64,000 bases of DNA from Mangrovibacterium diazotrophicum (GCF_003610535.1 NZ_RAPN01000001.1:310001-374000), one strand, 5' to 3'. Numbered from the stretch's first letter, positions 26,388-35,386 are shown. Program-made: numbers and translations. Notes: generated by a model from the letters alone, not told the origin.

Positions 26388-28266
26388 AAAGAAACTGGCA
26401 CGCGGATTAGCATGGACGGGAGCGGTTTTCAGCCTCGTGGTAAGCGTGATGCTGATTGTTAACTATCTGCAGCTAAAATCAGTCGATCCGCTGGAAAGTC
26501 CCGCATTGAAAGCGCTGGTAGAACAATTGCATCAAAATCCAAACGATGAAGTATTGAAGGAAAACATTCGTGCGCTCGATTTCATGATTCGTAAGGCCTA
26601 CTTTACCAGCCAATGGCAAATCAAAACGGGAACGTTGATGCTGATTCTGGGCGTATTGGTGCTGATTCTGGCGCTGCGTTGGGGCAAGTCGCTTCGCAAT
26701 GAACTGGAGGAACTGGAGTCGATCAATAAAAATCCGTTTCTGGATAAGCGTCAGGCTCGACTCGGAGTCATTTATGCAGGAGTCGGAATATTTGCACTAG
26801 CGCTGCTGTCGGGCTTCTTTTCGTCCAACCTTTTGAGCGATTACGACGCATCGGAATTGACAGCGACCACCCCTGAAACTCCGGCGGTAGAGATTGTGAT
26901 GGCACAGGAAGCGGAGGCTGTTGATGTACCAAATTCAGAACCGAAAGAAGTAGAAGCACAGCTTGAATCGACTTTCGAAGAAGAGGTGCAATCGGAAGTA
27001 AAAGAGATAGTTAAAGAAGATAATCCTAAGCCTGAAAAAGTATCCGAACCGAAACAAGCGACTGCTTCATGGCCTTCTCAAGCGGAGATGCGGAAACAGG
27101 TGCCGTTCTTTCGCGGACCAGATGGCGATGGCGTAACTTATCAGAAAGGTTTTGCCAAGTCGTTCGATGGAGCATCGGGCGAAAATGTTTTGTGGAAAGT
27201 TTCGGTTCCCAAGCATGGTTACAATTCGCCAATCATTTGGGACAACAAGCTATTCCTGACGGGAGCTGACAATTCGGCTCGCGTGGTCTATTGCTACGAT
27301 AAAAACACCGGTAAACTTCTTTGGGAAGCTGCTGCAGACAACATTCCTGGTTCGCCGGCAACCATGCCCAAAGTAACGGAAGACACAGGCTTGGCCGCGT
27401 CGACGATGGCAACAAACGGCAATTCCGTATTTGCTCTGTTTGCCACCGGCGATTTGATTGCACTGGATTTAACTGGCAATCGAATATGGGCCAAAAACCT
27501 GGGAGTGCCGGATAATCACTACGGGCATTCGTCCTCTCTGATTATCTACAAAGACAAGTTGTTGATTCAATACGATACCAATCGGGGCGGAAAACTGATC
27601 GCACTTTCAACTGCCGACGGCTCTCAGAAATGGGAGACTGTCCGCGATGTGAAAATCAGCTGGGCATCTCCGGTTTTAGTCAACACAGGCAAACGCGAAG
27701 AGCTTATTCTGACTGCCGATCCGCTGGTTGCCGGCTATGACCCCGAGACAGGGAAAGAGCTGTGGAATGTAAGCTGCATGATGGGCGAAGTTGGACCATC
27801 GGTGGGCTATGCGAACGGTGTGGTGTACGCTGCGAATGAGTACGCAACAATGGCGGCTATCAAGCTCGGCGATACCCCCGAAATCATTTGGGAACAACAG
27901 GAGTATTTGCCCGAGGTATCCAGTATTCTCGCGACAAATGGACTGGCGGTGGTGGCAACCAGCTATGGCGTAATTGCAGCCTACGATGCGCAGACCGGCG
28001 AAAAATATTGGGAGCACGAAGCGTCTTCCGGCTTTTATTCGTCGCCTGTTTATGCCGATGGAAATATCTACGCGATCGACATGAATGGGAATTTGAGCGT
28101 GATAAAAGCAGGCAAAGAATTCGAGATAGTCTCAGAATCGAAACTGGGAGAAAAGGCCTTCGGAACACCGGTGTTCTCAAATGGAAAAATGTATCTCAGG
28201 GGTGTTGAAAATCTGTATTGCATAGGAGCGAATTGTAATGGAAGAAAATCTTCAACATACAAATAG
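26365..28266 (+). CDS. multi-pass membrane PQQ-like beta-propeller protein 4
   Basis: A 633-residue protein. Three N-terminal membrane helices (about 14-35, 87-108, 133-155) are followed by an acidic, Pro/Lys-rich linker (about 165-240) and a propeller beginning VPFFRGPDGDG (about 247). Repeats include CYDKNTGKLLW, ALDLTGNRIW, ALSTADGSQKW, GYDPETGKELW and AYDAQTGEKYW, a full set of Trp-docking motifs. Three helices and a long linker would hold the propeller in the periplasm. No vicinal Cys is present. The start is ATG 26365 or 26371. It overlaps the polyferredoxin gene upstream and the NuoE-NuoF gene downstream (28238) by 20-30 bases, which indicates coupled translation. Confidence 0.87.
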   Translation: MKMTLDDKKKLARGLAWTGAVFSLVVSVMLIVNYLQLKSVDPLESPALKALVEQLHQNPNDEVLKENIRALDFMIRKAYFTSQWQIKTGTLMLILGVLVLILALRWGKSLRNELEELESINKNPFLDKRQARLGVIYAGVGIFALALLSGFFSSNLLSDYDASELTATTPETPAVEIVMAQEAEAVDVPNSEPKEVEAQLESTFEEEVQSEVKEIVKEDNPKPEKVSEPKQATASWPSQAEMRKQVPFFRGPDGDGVTYQKGFAKSFDGASGENVLWKVSVPKHGYNSPIIWDNKLFLTGADNSARVVYCYDKNTGKLLWEAAADNIPGSPATMPKVTEDTGLAASTMATNGNSVFALFATGDLIALDLTGNRIWAKNLGVPDNHYGHSSSLIIYKDKLLIQYDTNRGGKLIALSTADGSQKWETVRDVKISWASPVLVNTGKREELILTADPLVAGYDPETGKELWNVSCMMGEVGPSVGYANGVVYAANEYATMAAIKLGDTPEIIWEQQEYLPEVSSILATNGLAVVATSYGVIAAYDAQTGEKYWEHEASSGFYSSPVYADGNIYAIDMNGNLSVIKAGKEFEIVSESKLGEKAFGTPVFSNGKMYLRGVENLYCIGANCNGRKSSTYK

Positions 28267-30589
28267 TGTAATCGACGAGATAGTCAGCAGGCGAGGACGG
28301 CAAAAAAGTGCACTAATTCCGATTTTGCAGGATATTCAGCATTACTTCAATTACCTGCCGGAAGATGCTTTGAAATACTTGGTTGAGATTACCGACATCA
28401 CGCCGGAGAATATTACAGGTGTGGCTACTTTTTATTCCCAGTTCCGGTTGAGACCAGCCGGAAAGCACATGATCAAAGTTTGTGTGGGCACCGCCTGTCA
28501 CGTGAAAGGGGCCATGCAGGTGTTCGACTCATTCAAGCGCCATTTCAATTTAACGCATGATTTAACCGACGCAACCGGAACATACACGCTGGAAAAAGTA
28601 GCCTGTTTGGGATGCTGTACCCTGGCGCCTGTGGTTCAGGTTGATGATGTAACATACGGGCATGTCACCTCTGACAAAGTGGCTTCTGTCGTTGCTGATT
28701 TCGAGAGCCAGGTCGGCAAACGAGGAGAGCGCAAGCAGTTTCGTAATGCTGATGGAGGCGAGTTTCAGGGCGAAGTTCGCCTTGGATTAGGATCCTGCTG
28801 TGTGGCCAGTGGTAGCGAAGAGGTTAAAAAAGAAGTTGAAAATACAATCGTTGGTACCGGTATTAATCTGCAGCTCAAAAACGTGGGCTGTGTTGGCATG
28901 TGCCACCAGGTGCCGCTTTTGGAGATCATTGACGAAAAGCAAAATCACAAACTATATGCCCGGGTGAAACCCAACGAGGTTTCAGATATTATTCAATCTC
29001 ATTTCAAACCGAAAAGTTTCTTCGGCAAATTGAAGGCAAAAACCTACAATTTCCTGGAAAAGATGCAAACCGATGAATCTTGGGAAGGTGTTGAACGCTA
29101 TGCCCTGGATGTTCGGGAAGATATGGTTTCCGGATTTCTGGACCGACAATTGCCAATCGCAACGGAACACAGGGGTGTCATCAATCCGCTGGACATCGAT
29201 GAATATCGGAATCACGGCGGTTTTCAGGCCTTGAAAAAGGTTTTAACGATGGATCGTGAGGAAGTCATCCAAACAGTTAAAGAAAGCGGCTTACGGGGCC
29301 GTGGCGGCGCGGGATTTTTGACCGGACTGAAATGGGAATTGGTTGCCAAAGAGTCTGGCGAACACAAATATTTGATTTGTAACGGAGATGAAGGCGATCC
29401 CGGAGCATTTATGGATCGAATGATCCTGGAATCGTACCCATATCGGGTTATCGAAGGGATGTTGATTGCAGCTTATGCCGTTCAGGCCACAGAAGGCTAT
29501 TTTTACATTCGGGCAGAATACCCGTTGGCGGTGATCCGTATTCGGCAGGCACTAGCCAATTGCCGCGAGAACGGTTTGTTGGGAGCAAACATTCTCGGTT
29601 CCAACTTCAATTTCGACATGCAGATTTATGAGGGAGCGGGTGCTTTTGTGTGCGGAGAGGAGACAGCATTGATGACTTCCATTGAAGGAAATCGCGGGTT
29701 TCCGACCATTCGGCCGCCTTTCCCGGCGCAAAAAGGTTTATGGGGATTTCCGACACTCATCAACAATACCGAGACCTTCGCACAGATCTCCTATATCATT
29801 CGGAACGGAAAAGAATCGTACAGCTCGGTTGGCACCGATAACTCGAAAGGCACCAAAGTGTTCTCGCTGGCCGGTAAAATTAACCGAGGTGGATTGATCG
29901 AAGTGCCGATGGGAATCACGATTCGGGAGATTGTCGAGGAAGTCGGCGGAGGTGTGCAAAACGGTAAAAAATTCAAGGCTGTACAGGTTGGCGGGCCATC
30001 CGGGGGGTGTATACCCGCCAGTTTGTGGGAAACGCGTGTCGACTACCAGTCGCTGACGGCAGTGGGGGCAATGATGGGATCCGGTGGCCTGGTGGTGTTA
30101 GATGAAGACGATTGCATGGTTGACATTGCCCGCTATTTCCTCTCGTTCACTCAAAATGAATCCTGCGGGAAATGTACTTTTTGCCGGGTGGGCACCAAAC
30201 GAATGTTGGACATTCTGAATAAAATTTGCTCCGGAAAGGGCGAATACAAAGATCTGGATGAACTGAAATACCTGGCGGACTGGACGAAAAAAGGCAGTTT
30301 GTGTAATCTGGGAAAATCGGCTCCAAACCCGATTTTAACGACTTTGACTTATTTCTACGATGAGTATGAAGCACACATCCAAGGGCGTTGCCCGGCTGGA
30401 AAATGTGCGGATATGATTACTTATTCGATTACCGACGACTGTATTGGGTGTACCAAATGTGCGCAGAAATGCCCGGTAAACGCAATCAAGTTTGAAGCGC
30501 ATCAAAAACATTCCATCAACACCGAGCTATGCATCAAATGTGATGCGTGCCGCCCGGTTTGTCCGGTGGATGCTGTGAAGATAAATTGA
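28238..30589 (+). CDS. NuoE-NuoF fusion, NADH-oxidising flavoprotein with extra [2Fe-2S] domain and C-terminal ferredoxin
   Basis: A 783-residue cytoplasmic protein. Residues 1-155 are a NuoE/HydC-like thioredoxin-fold domain with [2Fe-2S] ligands Cys 82, 87, 123 and 127 (CVGTAC, CLGCC). Residues about 180-255 are a second thioredoxin-like [2Fe-2S] domain (GSCC, GCVGMC). From about 320 comes NuoF: GLRGRGGAGF at 351-360, CNGDEGDPGAF, YEGAGAFVCGEETAL, and the N3 cluster motif ESCGKCTFC (Cys about 643/646/649). A two-cluster ferredoxin (CIGCTKCAQKCPVNAI, CIKCDACRPVCPVDAV) ends it. The arrangement matches HydB/HydC of bifurcating hydrogenases, but no hydrogenase subunit is present. It should oxidise NAD(P)H or reduce NAD(P)+. 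Confidence 0.93.
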   Translation: MEENLQHTNSVIDEIVSRRGRQKSALIPILQDIQHYFNYLPEDALKYLVEITDITPENITGVATFYSQFRLRPAGKHMIKVCVGTACHVKGAMQVFDSFKRHFNLTHDLTDATGTYTLEKVACLGCCTLAPVVQVDDVTYGHVTSDKVASVVADFESQVGKRGERKQFRNADGGEFQGEVRLGLGSCCVASGSEEVKKEVENTIVGTGINLQLKNVGCVGMCHQVPLLEIIDEKQNHKLYARVKPNEVSDIIQSHFKPKSFFGKLKAKTYNFLEKMQTDESWEGVERYALDVREDMVSGFLDRQLPIATEHRGVINPLDIDEYRNHGGFQALKKVLTMDREEVIQTVKESGLRGRGGAGFLTGLKWELVAKESGEHKYLICNGDEGDPGAFMDRMILESYPYRVIEGMLIAAYAVQATEGYFYIRAEYPLAVIRIRQALANCRENGLLGANILGSNFNFDMQIYEGAGAFVCGEETALMTSIEGNRGFPTIRPPFPAQKGLWGFPTLINNTETFAQISYIIRNGKESYSSVGTDNSKGTKVFSLAGKINRGGLIEVPMGITIREIVEEVGGGVQNGKKFKAVQVGGPSGGCIPASLWETRVDYQSLTAVGAMMGSGGLVVLDEDDCMVDIARYFLSFTQNESCGKCTFCRVGTKRMLDILNKICSGKGEYKDLDELKYLADWTKKGSLCNLGKSAPNPILTTLTYFYDEYEAHIQGRCPAGKCADMITYSITDDCIGCTKCAQKCPVNAIKFEAHQKHSINTELCIKCDACRPVCPVDAVKIN

Positions 30590-30601
30590 GTTTCGAATGC
30601 A

Positions 30602-30639
30602 AACTCGCAACTCGCAACTCATAACCCGAAACTCGAAAC
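30602..30639. repeat. tandem heptamer repeat, AACTCGC-type, about 5 copies
   Basis: The gap between the NuoE-NuoF gene and the flavoprotein gene consists almost wholly of degenerate 7-base units: AACTCGC, AACTCGC, AACTCAT, AACCCGA, AACTCGA, AAC. It lies only 8 bases before the next ATG. Confidence 0.8.
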
Positions 30640-30646
30640 AGAACAG

Positions 30647-32209
30647 ATGATTCATTTGAAGATAAATAACCAAGCCATTGAAGTTCCGGAAGGAACCACC
30701 CTGCTGGAGGCAGCACGAAAGTTGGGAATTGAAATCCCGACGATGTGTCATTTGGAGGGCACCGAGCATTTTACATCCTGCATGGTGTGTTTGGTGAAAG
30801 ATGCCCGACACGGTCGTTTGGTGGCTTCGTGCTCTATGCCGGCGATGGAGGGAATGGAAATTATCACCGATGACGACGAGTGCCGGGAATCGCGAAAAAT
30901 GTCGCTGGAGCTGCTGCTGAGTGAGCATGTCGGCGATTGCGAAGCGCCCTGCCAGTCGGTTTGTCCGGCGCATATGAATATTCCTTTGATGAATCGTCTG
31001 ATTGCAGCCGGAAAGCATCAGAAAGCGATCGAAGTGGTAAAACGTGACATCGCTCTACCGGCAATTTTGGGACGCATTTGCCCGGCACCTTGTGAAGCAG
31101 GTTGCCGTCGCAAACCAATCGACGAGGCTGTTTCAATATGCCTGCTGAAAGGATTTGTGGCGGATCATGAAATTCAAAAGGAAATTCCATTGCCAGCCGA
31201 CTCCGGACGAAAAGTAGCAATCGTTGGTGCCGGACCTGCCGGTTTAGCTGCTGCTTTCTACTTGAGCAAAGCCGGGCATGCGGTTACCCTCTTCGAGAAA
31301 AACGCTTTGGCTGGCGGGGCTTTATTAGAGATTGCAGATTCAGTTCTACCAAAAGAAGTACGGGAAAAAGAAATTAACTCCTTGTTGAACTCCAAAATTC
31401 ACGCAGAATTCAACGTTGAAATCAGTGCCGAACGGTTTATCCAGCTGCAGCAGGACTTTGATGCCGCTATTTTGGCTACCGGAGCGCTGAAAGACGATTT
31501 CAAAGATTGGGAACTGAAGCTTTCAAAATCAGGTATTGAAGTTGATAAAAAGACATACCAGACATCTTTGTCCAAGGTATTTGCGATTGGAAATGCGCTA
31601 CGGCCTTCAAAGCTGGCTGTGCGATCTGTTGGGCAAGGGAAGGACTTAGCTTTCATCCTGAATAACTGGTTTGAAACCGGTGAGTTGCATGCCTTGCCGG
31701 AACGTTTCAATTCCAAATTTGGCAAATTGCTTGAGACTGAATATGACAGTTATCTGAAAGAATCGAACCACAAAGCCCGACAAATTGCAGGCAGGGGAAA
31801 AGCAATCGGTTTTACCGCTGAAGAAGCGGAGACTGAGGCTTCGCGCTGTTTGCATTGCGATTGCAGAAACCCGGAAAGTTGCAAGTTGCGGGATTTGGCC
31901 AATCAATTCGGGGCCGAGCAAAAACGATTCCAGTACGACCAACGCATCCAGATACAAAAAGAATTTGCTGCCGGAACAGTCGTTTTCGAGCCGGGCAAAT
32001 GTATTAAGTGCGGCATTTGTGTGCGCCTGACCAAACAGCACCAGGAAGAGTTTGGATTTAGTTTTATCGGGCGCGGCTTTGACGTTCGCATTGGTGTTCC
32101 ATTTTCAAAATCTGTTGGTAAAGCCTTGGCGAAAACGGCAGTCTTGGTTGCCACAAAATGCCCAACGGGTGCTCTGGCGTTAATCGATTCTGAAGAACAA
32201 ATAGACTAA
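30647..32209 (+). CDS. NfnB/GltD-like FAD oxidoreductase with N-terminal [2Fe-2S] domain, NAD(P)-binding insert missing
   Basis: A 520-residue cytoplasmic flavoprotein. Residues 1-75 form a NuoG/hydrogenase-type [2Fe-2S] domain (Cys 34, 45, 48, 62). The GltD-type Fe-S helical domain follows (DCEAPCQSVCPAHMNIP, ICPAPCEAGC), then the FAD Rossmann motif AIVGAGPAGLAAAFYLSKAG (about 190-210) and AILATGA (about 276). After this, GltD/NfnB proteins normally insert an NAD(P)-binding Rossmann domain with a second GxGxxA/G. Here the chain goes straight to VFAIGNALRPSKLA. The C-terminus has more Cys groups (CLHCDC, CIKCGIC, KCPTGAL). It probably takes electrons from the NuoE-NuoF protein rather than from NAD(P)H directly. 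Confidence 0.9.
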   Translation: MIHLKINNQAIEVPEGTTLLEAARKLGIEIPTMCHLEGTEHFTSCMVCLVKDARHGRLVASCSMPAMEGMEIITDDDECRESRKMSLELLLSEHVGDCEAPCQSVCPAHMNIPLMNRLIAAGKHQKAIEVVKRDIALPAILGRICPAPCEAGCRRKPIDEAVSICLLKGFVADHEIQKEIPLPADSGRKVAIVGAGPAGLAAAFYLSKAGHAVTLFEKNALAGGALLEIADSVLPKEVREKEINSLLNSKIHAEFNVEISAERFIQLQQDFDAAILATGALKDDFKDWELKLSKSGIEVDKKTYQTSLSKVFAIGNALRPSKLAVRSVGQGKDLAFILNNWFETGELHALPERFNSKFGKLLETEYDSYLKESNHKARQIAGRGKAIGFTAEEAETEASRCLHCDCRNPESCKLRDLANQFGAEQKRFQYDQRIQIQKEFAAGTVVFEPGKCIKCGICVRLTKQHQEEFGFSFIGRGFDVRIGVPFSKSVGKALAKTAVLVATKCPTGALALIDSEEQID

Positions 32210-32211
32210 AA

Positions 32212-33321
32212 ATGAAGATCGGACTAATTACAATATTCTTGTTTCTATCGCTACCGAATTTGTTGTTCGCTCAGAGCGAATGGCCCATTTTCCGTGGCAA
32301 TCGAGAGCTGACGGCTTCATTGCCTACGGATCTGCCGGCCAAGTTGGATTTACTGGCGTCCTTTCAAACTGACGATGAAGTTAAAGCTTCGCCGGTGGTG
32401 AAAAATGGCATCGTCTATTGCGGATCTACTGATGGCTATTTCTACGCGTTCAACTTAAATGGCGAATTAAAATGGAAATACAAAACTGAAAATGGGATCG
32501 AGGCGCCTGCCGTTTTATTGGACGGCAAAGTCGTTTTTGGTTGTTTGGACGGCGAGTTTATTTGTCTGAATGAAAACGACGGTTCGCTGATTTGGAAATA
32601 CAAAACCGAAAACCAGATTACAGGTTCTGCGAACTGGAAAAACGTTGGAGGTAAAATCGTTTTGGCTGTGGGCAGTTACGACTACTTTCTGCACGGCGTC
32701 AACCTGTCGGATGGCGTGGGACTGTGGAAATATGAATCGAATAATTTCATCAACGGTGCTCCCGCGTTATCCAAAGACGCGGTTGTTTTCGGCGGATGCG
32801 ACGGTTTTCTGCACATTGTTAGCCTGAAAACGGGTGAGGCTGTTCGAACCATTGAATTGTCAACTTATGTTGCTTCGTCACCGGCAATCGTGGGCAACAT
32901 TGCTTACGTTGGCGATTACGACGGCCGTTTCTTTGCTGTTGATCTGGAAGCTGGCAAGGTGATGTGGACCTACGATAATCCGGACAAGGATCTTCCTTTT
33001 ATCGCTTCCCCGGCCATTAGTGGTGACTTGATTGTCCTTGGAAATGAGGACCGTCAACTTTATGCGATTAGCCGAAAAGATGGTAAATTAGTTTGGTCAA
33101 AACGTCTGAGCAACCGAATTGATTCTTCGAGTGTGATTGCCGGTAAATCGGTCTTTACCGCCACAATGGACGGAATGCTTTACCGCCACGATCTGGCAAC
33201 CGGAGAGCAATTATGGACTTATGATATTGGTAGTCAGATTGCTGGCTCGCCGGCTATTTGCGATGGAAAACTGGTAGTTGGTGCGAACGACGGCCGTATC
33301 TACATCTTTGGAAAAGATTAA
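32212..33321 (+). CDS. exported PQQ-like beta-propeller protein 5
   Basis: A 369-residue protein with a signal peptide ending NLLFAQ (about residue 20), then SEWPIFRGNRELT with the shared FRG motif. Regular propeller repeats follow: AFNLNGELKW, CLNENDGSLIW, GVNLSDGVGLW, AVDLEAGKVMW, AISRKDGKLVW and RHDLATGEQLW. It is the most regular and shortest of the five propellers and most like BamB-type/PQQ_2 proteins. It starts 2 bases after the flavoprotein stop and ends 12 bases before the glycosyltransferase. Periplasmic location is inferred from the signal peptide. No enzymatic residues can be identified. Confidence 0.87.
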   Translation: MKIGLITIFLFLSLPNLLFAQSEWPIFRGNRELTASLPTDLPAKLDLLASFQTDDEVKASPVVKNGIVYCGSTDGYFYAFNLNGELKWKYKTENGIEAPAVLLDGKVVFGCLDGEFICLNENDGSLIWKYKTENQITGSANWKNVGGKIVLAVGSYDYFLHGVNLSDGVGLWKYESNNFINGAPALSKDAVVFGGCDGFLHIVSLKTGEAVRTIELSTYVASSPAIVGNIAYVGDYDGRFFAVDLEAGKVMWTYDNPDKDLPFIASPAISGDLIVLGNEDRQLYAISRKDGKLVWSKRLSNRIDSSSVIAGKSVFTATMDGMLYRHDLATGEQLWTYDIGSQIAGSPAICDGKLVVGANDGRIYIFGKD

Positions 33322-33333
33322 AACCGAAAGTTT

Positions 33334-34617
33334 ATGAAAATTGCGCATATCATTCCGGGCTCTGGTGGAAGCTTTTATTGCGGGAACTGCCTTCGCGACG
33401 CAAAATATATGAAAGCTTTACAGGATTTGGGGCAGCAGGTTATCAAGATTCCGATGTACCTGCCACTTTTTGAAGATGCGCATGACCTGACAGAAGTGCC
33501 TGTCTTTTATGGTGCTGTGGATACTTACCTAAAGCAACGCTTTCCTATTTTTCGTTACATGCCGCCGATGGTTGATAAGATGCTGAATTCGAAGGCCGTG
33601 TTGAATCTGGCAGCTAAAAATGCGGGCTCAACACGGGCAAAAGGCTTGGAAGAAATGACAATCTCGATGTTGAAAGGCGAAGATGGCTTGCAGCACGATG
33701 AGCTGGAAAGGCTGGTTGAATGGCTGAAGGAGGAAACGAAACCGGATATTGTGCACCTGTCAAATGCTTTGCTGCTGGGATTGGCCCGAAGAATCAAGCA
33801 GAAGTTGAAGATTCCGGTTGTTTGTTCGTTGCAGGATGAAGATGTTTGGGTCGACGTCATGAGTGATCGCAACAGGGACGAGTGTTGGGAAATCATGAAA
33901 CGACGAGCCAAAGATGTGGATGCTTTCATTGCCGTTAGCCAGTTTTACGCCGATGAGATGAAACAGCGCCTGCATTTGAGCGACAAGCAGCTGTTCGTTA
34001 ACCACATCGGCGTTGATGCGAATGACTACGTAGCTAAACCGATTGGCGATAAAAAGCCTGTAATTGGCTTTATTTCACGCATGTGTGAAGACAATGGACT
34101 GGATATTCTGGTAGATGCTTTTCTGCTGTTGAAAGAAGATCCGTCTTTTGCAGATGTGGAATTGAGAATTACAGGCGGCAAGACCAACGATGATAACAAG
34201 TTTATACAGGAGCAGAAAACGCTCATTGAACAGGCTGGATTGAGTGACGCTGTGCATTGGGTTGACGAATTTGAGGGGAATGCTCGTCATCAGTTCTTTG
34301 ACACAATTTCGGTGCTCTCAGTACCCGTGTTAAACGGAGAAGCGTTTGGTCTTTATCAGCTCGAAGCTTTGGCTTCCGGAATTCCGCTGGTTCAACCCGA
34401 ATTGGGTGCTTTTCCCGAAGTTGTGAATTTGTCCGAAGGTGGAATAATTTATCATCCCAATAGTCCGAAGAAATTAGCCAAAGCCTGGAAGAGTCTGATT
34501 CTGGATAAGGGATGGTTGGAAGATCTTAGCACTAAAGGATTAGCTGGTGTGAAAAAGCATTTCGACATCCACGAACAGGCCAAAAAGTTAGTGGCGATTT
34601 ATGAAAAAATAAACTAA
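33334..34617 (+). CDS. glycosyltransferase, GT4-like GT-B fold
   Basis: A 427-residue cytoplasmic glycosyltransferase. The N-terminal half begins KIAHIIPGSGGSFYCGNCLRD, an unusual start with the acceptor-side Gly loop and two Cys. The C-terminal half has IGFISRMCEDNGLDILVDAF, the nucleotide-sugar domain, and the E-x7-E motif in EAFGLYQLEALASGIPLV. The donor and acceptor are unknown. It follows a propeller gene by 12 bases and so appears to belong to the operon. It might modify a lipid or exported component handled by the ABC exporter encoded next. That link is speculative. Confidence 0.88.
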   Translation: MKIAHIIPGSGGSFYCGNCLRDAKYMKALQDLGQQVIKIPMYLPLFEDAHDLTEVPVFYGAVDTYLKQRFPIFRYMPPMVDKMLNSKAVLNLAAKNAGSTRAKGLEEMTISMLKGEDGLQHDELERLVEWLKEETKPDIVHLSNALLLGLARRIKQKLKIPVVCSLQDEDVWVDVMSDRNRDECWEIMKRRAKDVDAFIAVSQFYADEMKQRLHLSDKQLFVNHIGVDANDYVAKPIGDKKPVIGFISRMCEDNGLDILVDAFLLLKEDPSFADVELRITGGKTNDDNKFIQEQKTLIEQAGLSDAVHWVDEFEGNARHQFFDTISVLSVPVLNGEAFGLYQLEALASGIPLVQPELGAFPEVVNLSEGGIIYHPNSPKKLAKAWKSLILDKGWLEDLSTKGLAGVKKHFDIHEQAKKLVAIYEKIN

Positions 34618-34680
34618 TAAAAAGAACAACGGAATTCGAATTTCAAAAGGTCAGGTGAGCCAAATAACTCATTTTGAGAT

Positions 34681-34704
34681 TTGGAATTTAAACATTGGAA
34701 TTTA
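34681..34704. repeat. short direct repeat TTGGAATTTA before the ABC ATPase gene
   Basis: TTGGAATTTA occurs at 34681-34690 and again at 34695-34704, in the 94-base gap between the glycosyltransferase and ABC ATPase genes. Like the heptamer repeat at 30602, it occupies an operon gap just before a start codon. Confidence 0.6.
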
Positions 34705-34711
34705 TCTACTC

Positions 34712-35386
34712 ATGCTTGAAATCAAACAACTCTGCAAAAGCTTTCAGTCCGGTTTGGGTGAAAGAAGAGTCATATTGGATAATTTGGATTTAACGGTTGA
34801 ATCGAGTGAACGTTTGGCTATTGTCGGCCCCTCAGGATCGGGAAAAAGCACTTTACTGAATCTGATCGGCGCATTAGACAAACCGGATTCAGGCGATATT
34901 TTACTGGAAAATCAATCCGTTTTAAAGCAGTTCGATAAAGAATTGGCTTCATACAGAAATCGAGAAATTGGCTTCGTTTTTCAGTTTCATCACCTCTTGT
35001 CCCAGCTGACGGTGAAAGAGAATATTTTACTGCCAATCTTGGCTCGCGAGCAGCGGGTTGATGCACAACTTTTGCAAAGAGCCGACTATCTGATGGAAAG
35101 ACTCGGAATTGAGAATCTGCATAAACAGCGCCCTTCGCAGCTTTCGGGAGGCGAGTGCCAACGCACAGCAGTGGCTCGGGCGTTAATTAATTCACCCAAA
35201 ATATTATTGGCCGATGAGCCAACCGGAGCACTGGATGAAGCATCTTCTGAGCAGCTAACAGAACTTCTTTTGCAACTAAACAAGGAGGAAGAAGTGAGCC
35301 TGATCGTTGTCACGCATTCGATGAAACTGGCTTCGCGAATGGATAAAATCTATCGTTTGACAAACGGAAAACTTCAGCAACAATGA
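34712..35386 (+). CDS. ABC transporter ATP-binding protein, LolD/MacB type
   Basis: A 224-residue ABC ATPase of LolD length. Walker A is GPSGSGKSTLLNLIG (about residues 37-51), the Q-loop FVFQFHHLL, the signature LSGGECQRTAVARAL, Walker B ILLADEPTGALDE, and the H-loop VVTHS. The frame opens at 34655, but the domain starts at ATG 34712 (MLEIKQLCKSF), and the 19 extra residues derive from the repeat-containing gap, so 34712 is chosen. It overlaps the permease gene by 4 bases. Members of this family export lipoproteins, peptides or other substrates by mechanotransmission and do not translocate through a channel. Confidence 0.93.
   Translation: MLEIKQLCKSFQSGLGERRVILDNLDLTVESSERLAIVGPSGSGKSTLLNLIGALDKPDSGDILLENQSVLKQFDKELASYRNREIGFVFQFHHLLSQLTVKENILLPILAREQRVDAQLLQRADYLMERLGIENLHKQRPSQLSGGECQRTAVARALINSPKILLADEPTGALDEASSEQLTELLLQLNKEEEVSLIVVTHSMKLASRMDKIYRLTNGKLQQQ

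Noticed and set aside
30602-30639. Tandem heptamers as a CRISPR array
   Set aside because: Units are 7 bases long without spacers and degenerate; no cas gene is present.
19406-33321. Calling the propeller proteins PQQ-dependent alcohol or glucose dehydrogenases
   Set aside because: The vicinal Cys pair and the metal and PQQ ligand residues are not visible; only the fold is supported.
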